From: a virus
Reading direction: 5' to 3' (one strand)
DNA length: 30,125 nucleotides
Virus record (IMG/VR): IMGVR_UViG_3300024518_003049
Coordinates: 1-30,125 of that record
The notes beneath the pieces were generated by a model. That model did not search any database. It was not told the DNA's origin and saw nothing but the letters and a program-made list of their open reading frames with translations. Each line of letters starts with the position of its first letter. Position 1 is the first letter of the stretch. This document shows, one piece after another, positions 12,268-19,442 of the stretch. Made by a program: the position numbers and the translations under genes.

Positions 12268-12556
12268 AGCGTTCCTGAAGCGTTTTGGCTTGGTTGCCGG
12301 CGCTGCTGCTGTTGTCGATCCTGCTGCCATGTTGGCTGCTCCCGAGCCTCCACTTACGGCCACCAGGGTTGCGTACCAGGAATCACTGAAAACTGCCTAC
12401 GCGCCGGTCACGCGTTGGGCGGAGTCCGACCACGCCTGGGATGCCCAGCGGTACAACGACGAGTTTCTTTCCCGGTTCACAAAAGAGATGGCTGAGGCGA
12501 TGGCCAAAGAGGCCGATAGTGTTTGTTTCGCAGCCCTAAGAGGAGAAGTGCTATGA
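12257..12556 (+). CDS. Tat-signal-peptide protein (99 aa)
   Basis: The ATG at 12257 follows AAGGGGG. The N-terminus MDRRAFLKRFGLVAGAAAVV is a textbook twin-arginine signal (RRxFLK, a weakly hydrophobic alanine core, then ALA-type cleavage near PAAMLAAPEP). Tat signals export folded proteins to the periplasm. The remaining 70 residues are helical and charged (ESLKTAYAPVTRWAESDHAW, then FLSRFTKEMAEAMAKEAD) with no recognised family. Its stop overlaps the next gene as ATGA. The export prediction is good; the function is unknown. Confidence 0.6.
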   Translation: MDRRAFLKRFGLVAGAAAVVDPAAMLAAPEPPLTATRVAYQESLKTAYAPVTRWAESDHAWDAQRYNDEFLSRFTKEMAEAMAKEADSVCFAALRGEVL

Positions 12557-12831
12557 AATGTGACGTATGTGGCCGTCGTATGCGGTCAGGAGCGAGTTAT
12601 TTCGAATGTGACGGCTGCGGCAACACCGCGAAGTTTGTGCCGCTGTCAGAGTCTATGGCGACCCTCCGCAAGGAGAAAGAGGCCGAGCGCAACCAGGCGA
12701 TCCTGGACCAGATCGTGGAGCCCCTGGAGTCCCTGCCGTCCACCGAGCCGATGAAGCCGAAGAAGCCCAAGGCCAAGTCAAAGGCGAAGCCCAAGTCCAA
12801 GAAGAAATCCAAGAAAGGTGCGAAGAAATGA
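12553..12831 (+). CDS. Zinc-ribbon protein with lysine-rich histone-like tail (92 aa)
   Basis: The N-terminus is a four-cysteine zinc ribbon (CDVCGRRM, then FECDGCGN). A helical linker (ATLRKEKEAERNQAILDQI) follows, and the last 25 residues are almost all K, P, S and A (KPKKPKAKSKAKPKSKKKSK). The tail resembles histone H1-type or other DNA-binding tails. This could be a DNA-binding or virion-associated protein. I start at the ATG at 12553, which overlaps the preceding stop. I recognise no family. Confidence 0.6.
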   Translation: MKCDVCGRRMRSGASYFECDGCGNTAKFVPLSESMATLRKEKEAERNQAILDQIVEPLESLPSTEPMKPKKPKAKSKAKPKSKKKSKKGAKK

Positions 12832-13241
12832 GACTCGCAATAACGCTTATTTTGCTGGTTTTTCTGTGTGGCCCAGCACTTGGCCAAAACCTGGTCAAGG
12901 AGGCGTCAGGTAGTAGCTACCCGAAGTTTGAACACGCACTCTCTGATTTGGGGTTCTTTGCCCTGTATACCGACTCCACCAGTAGCACAGCCAATCAAAT
13001 CAGCAGGCTAGAGATTACGGCCGTTACTGACTGTTCTTTCAATATTTTGGGATACAGTCACACCAATGAAACCGACACAACCCCAACTTCGTGGTCCAGG
13101 ATTTCCCCTGCGTTTCTTCTCGCGGCCCCAGACACGGTGTTGACGATTCCAGCCGGCAAGTCTGCGTGGTACTACTTCGACAGGCAGCGACCGAAGGCAA
13201 TCGTTCTGGTAAGCGGATCTATAACGATCAAGGGCGAGTAA
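12828..13241 (+). CDS. Secreted beta-rich protein (137 aa)
   Basis: The N-terminus MRLAITLILLVFLCGPALGQ is a clear Sec signal peptide with cleavage after ALG. The mature part is beta-rich, with S/T/D-rich loops, ending WYYFDRQRPKAIVLVSGSIT, similar in style to small phage decoration or tail-attached beta-sandwich proteins. It is coupled on both sides (ATGA upstream, TAATG to the giant secreted gene). I recognise no family. Confidence 0.65.
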   Translation: MRLAITLILLVFLCGPALGQNLVKEASGSSYPKFEHALSDLGFFALYTDSTSSTANQISRLEITAVTDCSFNILGYSHTNETDTTPTSWSRISPAFLLAAPDTVLTIPAGKSAWYYFDRQRPKAIVLVSGSITIKGE

Positions 13242-16200
13242 TGAAGCGGTTCGCGGTGTTGGCCGCCTTCCTGCTTGCGGTGTCTGCTGCGCTTGCTGAC
13301 GGCTACTTGAACGGTGGGTATAGCGGTGGATACCAGGACAAACTGTCCGGCTACGACAACAGCATCGGCGGCCAAGAGTCGATCCTTATCGCCTTCACGG
13401 AGAACACTCGGTATGCCGCCCCAGAAAGCCTCAAGGTGAACGGCGGCAGGTTTGACTTTGTTTATGGCCTGACCGGCGGGCCGTATTGTGCCGTTGGTAG
13501 ATTTGTTGACGGAGATACTACGGCCAATAATCCAGCAAACATGAGATCATATCCAGCAAGATCGAGATTGGCGGGAACAGGTGTTGATTGGGAACTTACC
13601 GGCGGTGCCGCCGGTAGTCTTACGTATATGGATATTGACCAGATAGACGATTTCGATGGTGCGGAAATTATCTCTGCTGCTTACCGTGAAGTTGTTGTTA
13701 ATTTTGCCGATACTCCCTATGTGCCGAGTATGGGTGATACGCTGTGCGTTGTACCCGTTACGCGTCAAGACTTGCAGGGATGGGGGGATGGGTGGATATC
13801 AAACAATATAAATGATGCCGTAATGAAAAGGTCGCCCACCGTAGTTGAGTGGCCGCCGTCACACAAGGACAGCTCAACACTGATGTCTGAATTTGGGCGT
13901 TGGCACGATTACCAAGACCTAGATGACATCGTGCCGCCGGGGATGTACACGGGCACTGGGTATGCGCTGAATGATACGATTGCATTCGATGTCACAGACT
14001 ATGTAACCTGGCTATCAGAAAATCCCTCATACGACTGGAATATTGTTATTAAGCAGGTGACGACATCACCGACTTTCCAACAATTCGGCGGTCCGTGCGT
14101 CACAAATACAGAACAACGCAGCGCAATTATTATTGAGATGATCCCCAACATAACCACAAGCAGCCTGAAAAAAACAGGAGGAGTGCCGAGTGGTGGCCGC
14201 CTTGAGGGTGGAGCAATAGCACACAAGGAAAACATCTATGCTATCGGCGGCGATGTTTCAGGCACATTTACATCCACCGATTCAGGCGAGTCGTGGGAGT
14301 TGCACAACAATGGCCTGATAAATCACGACGAAATACCAAACTATTACGTCGATGATATTGTGCCTGTGAAGAACAGTTATTTTGAAGGGTTTATCGCTGC
14401 GACTCGCGGTGGGATTTACAAGGCGTCAACATCGACCGGCGGAGTCGGGAGATGGGTCACGATGACCCCTGCCGACAATGCCGACTCACTCTATGTGTCG
14501 TGGATTGATCGTCCGTGGAGCCCTGCTGGTGGCAGGTTCTCTCCGACAGGATTCTCTTCACTATCTTTCGCATCGGAAGACGTTGTGGTGGCCTCTGCCG
14601 GTGAGTACAGGTGGGAGAGCGGGAACGATGACGATGAAACTTTATACCGCTACCCAGGCGGGGTCGTGCGCTGTTCACACGCAGATTCAGTCATCACCTC
14701 TCTATGGGTGTACGACTTTTCTGATGCTACTCCACTGTGGGAGCAGCTTGCAGATTACGACGAAGACCAAGGCAGGGTTGTTGATGTTTCAGCGGCATAC
14801 ATTTCGGGCACGCTCTACTCCCTGTGCGCCACCACCAAACTCGGTCCACAACTGTTCTCCGGTGGAGTGTACATTGACTTGTCTGACAATAGATGGCTCG
14901 GGCCAGCCGGTGAGATTTTTATAACTTGGTCCGACGAACTACTATCCAGCGGGGACTATCAGGCGATTGATAGTTGCTACCTAACTGACGATGGCAGAGC
15001 TTTCGTTGCACTGAGAAATCAGGAGCAGGCATCGGACGTAACATCAGGCATGTATATGTATGATGATGTTACTTCGGATGCCGGTTCGTGGTACTGGATT
15101 GGTGACGATTCTACCCTGCTCGCGTACTCTGGAAAAACAATCGAAGACACAGGTATCGGGACCGGGAATATTCATCCAGATGCCGAGTTCACTTATATCC
15201 AAATGGCCGAGGGATCAAGTCCAACTGAGCCTGATACTCTCTTCGCATCGTCAAGAGATGGCGCGTCTGGTGCCGGCCTGATACGGTGCCTGATACCCGC
15301 TGTGGTCACTCCTGCCGATGTTGTGTGGACAAGCCTACTGTGGAACGAACCCGGCGAAAACCTCATGCCAATGGACAACTGGTTCGACTCCAACATCGCA
15401 GGCACATTCAATGCCCACACGATCTTTGAGGTGGCTCTCGATCCAGACGATTCACAGCACATGGTTTTGCACACAAATATAAGATTGTTTGGTACTACCG
15501 ATGGTGGTGTGTCGTGGGATCGGCTTGATGGTGTTGACTACGGAAATGAAGAAAAGTTCCGCAGTACCGGCCTAGACGAAACCTGTATAAGTGGTGTGGG
15601 TGTTGGCTCGGATGGGACTCTCTATTACTCGACAGCAGACAGAGGCTTGATTACGACTGATGGTGACGACTGGGATTGGTTGATACTCAGCAACCCCGGC
15701 ACAGACACTGATGCGTGCCCTGGCTCATGGTCTGCTGATTGGTGGAACGACACTGAGTTTCCCAACAACGAATCAGGCGATGTGATTGTCTTTGAAAATT
15801 TCGACGGAACAGGCTTTGACAATGTTGTTATCGTCGGCGGGGAGCAGGTTGCAGCAGGTCAGTTCAATAAAATATTTGGACTGACAAATGGTGCCTGGAC
15901 TCACATGACAGCGAGTGTGGATAGCCTCGACACTTACCAGTTCAGTGGAAGCACTATATGCGGCAACGCCGACGGCACAGAGGTCTATGTCGCCTACCGC
16001 AAATGGGAGGATAGCCTGTGCTTTTCTCCGGGTTCTCTGCTTCGCGCAGGCGTAATAAAGTTTACTTATAGCTCCGGGTGGACACACAGCTTCATTAGCG
16101 CAGATAACGACTGGCCGACATCGTACAACGCCACTTCAATGGCTCTAGTCGGCAACGATTTGTTCGTTTCTTTTCCGGCGTATAGCGGCTCCACTACTGG

Positions 16201-16777
16201 TGGCGTTATGTACCATGACACGAAAAGCGGGCCTGGGTGGACAACCTGCTTTGGCACACCGGAGAACGATACATATAATGCCAACGGCAACAACACCGGT
16301 CTTGCGACTGACGGGACTATCCTTTACACGATAACAAGGGGCGTTAATGCTGGATTATTTGTCTGCCCTGATCCAGCAGCGGCCCCTGCAACGTGGACAC
16401 AGCTAATAAATGCTGTTGCGGGTACTCCGTTGCTGCCGAGCATAACAAGTGTTGGGCCGGTACTTACAGAGCGGTATCCCACTCTCACCACCCAGCAAAT
16501 TGCCATCGCATTATTTAACGCGGCACAGCTTATGGTAGATCCCGACGACTCTGATATTGTCTACTTCACTGTGTCTGGCTACGAGAACAAAATGGCTGAC
16601 TTTAGCGGACTCTACAAATACGACGATGGAAGCGGAACCCTTGAACACCTGTTCCCGAATGATCCGTCGTCAAGTGTCGGCGGTGTGCGTGGCCGGATGA
16701 CTTACTCGGACTACTTCACGCCCCCTAGGATAGTCTACGGAACATCATGCTCTGGTCCACGATGGTTTAATAAATAA
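13241..16777 (+). CDS. Very large secreted protein with Asp-box (BNR-like) repeats (1178 aa)
   Basis: I choose the ATG at 13241, fused to the previous stop (TAATG); it begins MKRFAVLAAFLLAVSAALAD, a Sec signal peptide. Residues about 25-310 form a beta-rich domain ending VTDYVTWLSENPSYDWNIVI, resembling DNRLRE-like carbohydrate-associated domains. After that come Asp-box motifs (S/T-x-D-x-G-x-S/T-W): STDSGESWE near residue 345 and TTDGGVSWD near 751, plus TTDGDDWDW near 804. These are found in sialidase and other beta-propellers. It may be a receptor- or glycan-binding exoprotein or a virion appendage. No sialidase catalytic set is obvious. It sits directly before the lysis cluster. Confidence 0.65.
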   Translation: MKRFAVLAAFLLAVSAALADGYLNGGYSGGYQDKLSGYDNSIGGQESILIAFTENTRYAAPESLKVNGGRFDFVYGLTGGPYCAVGRFVDGDTTANNPANMRSYPARSRLAGTGVDWELTGGAAGSLTYMDIDQIDDFDGAEIISAAYREVVVNFADTPYVPSMGDTLCVVPVTRQDLQGWGDGWISNNINDAVMKRSPTVVEWPPSHKDSSTLMSEFGRWHDYQDLDDIVPPGMYTGTGYALNDTIAFDVTDYVTWLSENPSYDWNIVIKQVTTSPTFQQFGGPCVTNTEQRSAIIIEMIPNITTSSLKKTGGVPSGGRLEGGAIAHKENIYAIGGDVSGTFTSTDSGESWELHNNGLINHDEIPNYYVDDIVPVKNSYFEGFIAATRGGIYKASTSTGGVGRWVTMTPADNADSLYVSWIDRPWSPAGGRFSPTGFSSLSFASEDVVVASAGEYRWESGNDDDETLYRYPGGVVRCSHADSVITSLWVYDFSDATPLWEQLADYDEDQGRVVDVSAAYISGTLYSLCATTKLGPQLFSGGVYIDLSDNRWLGPAGEIFITWSDELLSSGDYQAIDSCYLTDDGRAFVALRNQEQASDVTSGMYMYDDVTSDAGSWYWIGDDSTLLAYSGKTIEDTGIGTGNIHPDAEFTYIQMAEGSSPTEPDTLFASSRDGASGAGLIRCLIPAVVTPADVVWTSLLWNEPGENLMPMDNWFDSNIAGTFNAHTIFEVALDPDDSQHMVLHTNIRLFGTTDGGVSWDRLDGVDYGNEEKFRSTGLDETCISGVGVGSDGTLYYSTADRGLITTDGDDWDWLILSNPGTDTDACPGSWSADWWNDTEFPNNESGDVIVFENFDGTGFDNVVIVGGEQVAAGQFNKIFGLTNGAWTHMTASVDSLDTYQFSGSTICGNADGTEVYVAYRKWEDSLCFSPGSLLRAGVIKFTYSSGWTHSFISADNDWPTSYNATSMALVGNDLFVSFPAYSGSTTGGVMYHDTKSGPGWTTCFGTPENDTYNANGNNTGLATDGTILYTITRGVNAGLFVCPDPAAAPATWTQLINAVAGTPLLPSITSVGPVLTERYPTLTTQQIAIALFNAAQLMVDPDDSDIVYFTVSGYENKMADFSGLYKYDDGSGTLEHLFPNDPSSSVGGVRGRMTYSDYFTPPRIVYGTSCSGPRWFNK

Positions 16778-16813
16778 TGCGACAGCGGAAAACTGCACCA
16801 CCAGGAGAGCAAA

Positions 16814-17056
16814 ATGTCAGAGAAGTTCGAGCGAGAAGTTTTGCAACGACTGACAGCAATAGAGACAAAAATTCAGCTTAGTTCGGTTGACCCGGAGCGA
16901 TGTGCAAGGCACGAAGAAAAACTAAAGGTGGCAAACAAAAGGATCGAGCGGATTGAGCGGTCTGTTGGAAGGCAAAACATTGTGGCAATGACAATGGGCG
17001 CTGTCGGTTCTGGTTTTGCGCTATTGGCAAAATACCTGTTCACGAAAGGACCATGA
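16814..17056 (+). CDS. XhlA/holin-associated-like membrane protein (80 aa)
   Basis: Residues 1-53 are charged and helical (FEREVLQRLTAIETKIQ, then HEEKLKVANKRIERIERSV), a probable coiled coil. Residues 57-77 are hydrophobic (VAMTMGAVGSGFALLAKYLF). A cytoplasmic coiled coil with one C-terminal membrane helix is the design of XhlA-type proteins that work with holins. AGGAGA precedes the start. It opens a cluster of membrane genes that is probably the lysis module; no endolysin gene is visible next to it. Confidence 0.55.
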   Translation: MSEKFEREVLQRLTAIETKIQLSSVDPERCARHEEKLKVANKRIERIERSVGRQNIVAMTMGAVGSGFALLAKYLFTKGP

Positions 17057-17057
17057 C

Positions 17058-17255
17058 ATGGGGATCACAGGAAAACGAAGGCTGTTATTTGGCCTATTCA
17101 GTGTTGCAATGGTCGGGGTGATTGAACTTGCAGTTGCCGGCGGCATGAGTGTAAACGGTCAGGTCACAATGGGCGTCATCAATGCCTTGTTCTATGGCAA
17201 CAGCGCCGTGGATAAGTTCAAGAACGGGCAGAACGACGGGAAGCCAGTTGTTTAA
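17058..17255 (+). CDS. Holin-like membrane protein (65 aa)
   Basis: I start at the ATG at 17058 (MGITGKRRLLFGLFS), with AAAGGA upstream. There are two hydrophobic helices at about 8-24 and 31-46 (GLFSVAMVGVIELAVAG, then VTMGVINALFYGN), and the tail is charged (AVDKFKNGQNDGKPVV). The size, two helices and charged tail fit a class II-type holin or a related membrane protein. Its end overlaps the next gene. Confidence 0.5.
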   Translation: MGITGKRRLLFGLFSVAMVGVIELAVAGGMSVNGQVTMGVINALFYGNSAVDKFKNGQNDGKPVV

Positions 17256-17499
17256 GAGGGCGTGGCATTGGCTGGTGGCGGCATTCGCCGTCCTTGGCTT
17301 CGTTCTGATGCAGATATTCGCAGGGAAAAAAGATGAGAAAGTTGTGGCCTCGTTCAGGGACGAACTAAAGGCCCGCAACAAGGAAAAGAAAAAGGACGCC
17401 CTTCAGGATGCGAAAAAGAAGCACGATAATGTTATTGCTACTGATGTTGACGACTGGCTCGACGACCAGCTTGGCCCAGGAGACGATGGGGCTGCGTGA
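17248..17499 (+). CDS. Spanin-like inner-membrane protein (83 aa)
   Basis: The TTG at 17248 overlaps the previous stop and begins LFKRAWHWLVAAFAVLGFVL, an N-terminal membrane helix. A long charged helical region follows (FRDELKARNKEKKKDALQDA), ending acidic (DVDDWLDDQLGPGDDG). One N-terminal helix plus a periplasmic coiled coil resembles an i-spanin (Rz). An out-of-frame gene starts inside it, as Rz1 does in Rz. The TTG has only a weak GGGAAG, so the start is uncertain. Confidence 0.45.
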   Translation: MFKRAWHWLVAAFAVLGFVLMQIFAGKKDEKVVASFRDELKARNKEKKKDALQDAKKKHDNVIATDVDDWLDDQLGPGDDGAA

Positions 17500-17779
17500 G
17501 CTTGCCAAGGCGAAGACAGTAGACGGATCAAACTGGCTTTATCCACAGGTCAGAATTGACCTGAAGGCATTGAAGGACAAGCAGGCTGGAGAACTGTTCC
17601 ACGTGGAACAAAAGGTTGCGTATGCAGAGGCGGAAAGCGACTCACTGAAACTTGATCTACTGGTGGCCAAAGCGACTCAAAACACCAAGTGGTACAAGTC
17701 TTCAGAGGTCAGCTTCTTTGCTGGTGCGGCCGTAGCAATTCTCTCTGGGTGGGCCCTCGGACAGGCGGCAGGTAGATGA
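17408..17779 (+). CDS. Secreted or membrane protein overlapping the spanin-like gene (123 aa)
   Basis: This gene starts inside the preceding gene in another frame and begins MRKRSTIMLLLLMLTTGSTT followed by SLAQ, a signal peptide. The middle (about 40-95) is helical, and residues 100-123 form a hydrophobic C-terminus (SFFAGAAVAILSGWALGQAA). A signal peptide plus a C-terminal membrane helix recalls a u-spanin, but there is no cysteine for lipidation in the leader. Its end is coupled to the next gene by ATGA. Alternative starts are the ATG at 17429 or translation from a later in-frame codon. Confidence 0.5.
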   Translation: MRKRSTIMLLLLMLTTGSTTSLAQETMGLRELAKAKTVDGSNWLYPQVRIDLKALKDKQAGELFHVEQKVAYAEAESDSLKLDLLVAKATQNTKWYKSSEVSFFAGAAVAILSGWALGQAAGR

Positions 17780-18000
17780 AAGTCCAGAACATAATCGGCA
17801 GGGCGAAAACCTCTGCACTGATGAAGAAGATGGCCGGCGGCCCACAGGCCATCCTGAAGAACAGCCCAATGAGGGGTTCAGGGATCAAGGGCAGCAAAGG
17901 ACTCAGCCCGAAGAAGATGAAAGGGTTTGTGGTCAGTAAACAAAACCCAGCCTTTACGCCCCGCACTGGTGGGCTTGTAAGACCCAGGAGAATGCGTTGA
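17776..18000 (+). CDS. Small basic protein (74 aa)
   Basis: The product is strongly basic, with many K, R, G and P (GIKGSKGLSPKKMKGF, then TPRTGGLVRPRRMR), so it probably binds DNA or RNA. It lies between the lysis cluster and the large terminase and is coupled on both sides (ATGA upstream, TTGA downstream). A small-terminase role would fit its position but not its length or fold. I recognise no family. Confidence 0.5.
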   Translation: MKVQNIIGRAKTSALMKKMAGGPQAILKNSPMRGSGIKGSKGLSPKKMKGFVVSKQNPAFTPRTGGLVRPRRMR

Positions 18001-19442
18001 ACGAGAACGACCTTCTTAACACCACAGTAGCCTGGAAGCCACAGCCGGGACCGCAGACGCTTGCGATACAGTGTCCTGCTACCGAACTGATGATAGGCGG
18101 GGCCGTTGGTGGCGGGAAGACCGACTTTCTCCTTGGTGACTTTGGGCGGGACATACCCATCGGACCAGGCTGGCAGGGGATCTACTTCCGCAGGTACTTC
18201 CCGGACATGGATCGTGTCATCCAACGGTCAAAAGAGATTTTCGCCCCGATCTACGGGATCAAGTGTTACTCAGAATCCAAATACAAATGGAACTTCCCCA
18301 ACGGCGCGACATTGCGCTTCAGGGCGCTTGAGAAGGACAAAGACGTCCTGAAGTATCAGGGCCAGGATTATTCCTGGATCGGCTTTGACGAGCTAACACA
18401 GTGGGCCTCAGAGTACGCTTATTCCTACCTGTTCTCCTTCCGACTTCGCTCGGCCAAGACATCAAACCTAACCGGCGAGCCCATCAAGGTACGGATGCGC
18501 TGTTCCAGTAACCCCGGCGGGCCTGGTATGTCCTGGGTTAAGGCCAGGTTCCTGGACCCAATGCCGCACGGAACCGGCCTGCACGTCAAGACCCAGAAAA
18601 CCTCATACTGGCGGGTGTTTATTCCATCGAAGCTTGAAGACAACAAAATCCTGATGGAGAACAACCCTGAATACGCCGACAGGATCATGGAGTTTACGGA
18701 CCAAACCCTGGCCAAGGCCATGCGCCACGGCGACTGGGACTCGATACCAAACGCAGCATTCTCCGAATTTGACAAGCTCGTCCACGTTGTTGACCCGGCA
18801 CCAATCCCAACTGATCGACCAACCTGGCGATCCATGGACTGGGGATTCAAAACCCCATACTGCAACCTACATATTTTCTCGTCGAATGATGGGGATATTA
18901 TCGTCGGGAATGAGATTTACGGCTGGTCAGGAAAGCCCAATGTTGGGACAGAAGAATTTGCCGACGAGGTGTATTCTAAAATCAATCGCTACGAGAAGGC
19001 GAACAACCTCTATGTGCCAATGGGGTATTTGGATACCCAGTGCTGGGAAGATAAGGGCAAGCGCGGCGGCTCGATCTACGATGACTTGTGCGGACCTCCT
19101 GGTGATCGCCTTGTTTGGAGGCCATGGAAAAAGGGCCCAAACAGTCGGGTGCTACAGGCCCAGGGACTTCATGACCTGATGAAGGTCACGAATGGTCGGT
19201 CACGCCTGAAGATCATGAGGAATTGCACTCACTTGATCCGGACTCTGCCGTTGCTGCCGGTTTCCAAGCTGAATATTGAGGACGTTGATACAGACGCCGA
19301 GGATCACGCATACGACGCACTGAGGGGCGGGCTGGCTAAAAGGATGCCAACAAGACAACAGATTCAACAACGACACATAAACAGGCAAATTCGGGAGATG
19401 GAGTATATGTCACCGAGTGAACTTCAGTACGGGGGATCATAA
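17997..19442 (+). CDS. Terminase large subunit
   Basis: This 481-aa protein has the terminase ATPase and nuclease motifs. Walker A is at residues 34-42 (GGAVGGGKT), Walker B near 128-132 (IGFDE), and the coupling motif SSNPGGPG near 170-177. The nuclease part begins MDWG (D281), with YLDTQCW (D346) and EDHAYDALRGG (about 436-444) carrying the other likely metal-binding acids. It cuts and pumps DNA into the prohead. The start is TTG, overlapping the previous stop as TTGA, with AGGAG six bases upstream. It is fused by a one-base overlap to the portal gene. Length and motifs are complete. Confidence 0.95.
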   Translation: MNENDLLNTTVAWKPQPGPQTLAIQCPATELMIGGAVGGGKTDFLLGDFGRDIPIGPGWQGIYFRRYFPDMDRVIQRSKEIFAPIYGIKCYSESKYKWNFPNGATLRFRALEKDKDVLKYQGQDYSWIGFDELTQWASEYAYSYLFSFRLRSAKTSNLTGEPIKVRMRCSSNPGGPGMSWVKARFLDPMPHGTGLHVKTQKTSYWRVFIPSKLEDNKILMENNPEYADRIMEFTDQTLAKAMRHGDWDSIPNAAFSEFDKLVHVVDPAPIPTDRPTWRSMDWGFKTPYCNLHIFSSNDGDIIVGNEIYGWSGKPNVGTEEFADEVYSKINRYEKANNLYVPMGYLDTQCWEDKGKRGGSIYDDLCGPPGDRLVWRPWKKGPNSRVLQAQGLHDLMKVTNGRSRLKIMRNCTHLIRTLPLLPVSKLNIEDVDTDAEDHAYDALRGGLAKRMPTRQQIQQRHINRQIREMEYMSPSELQYGGS

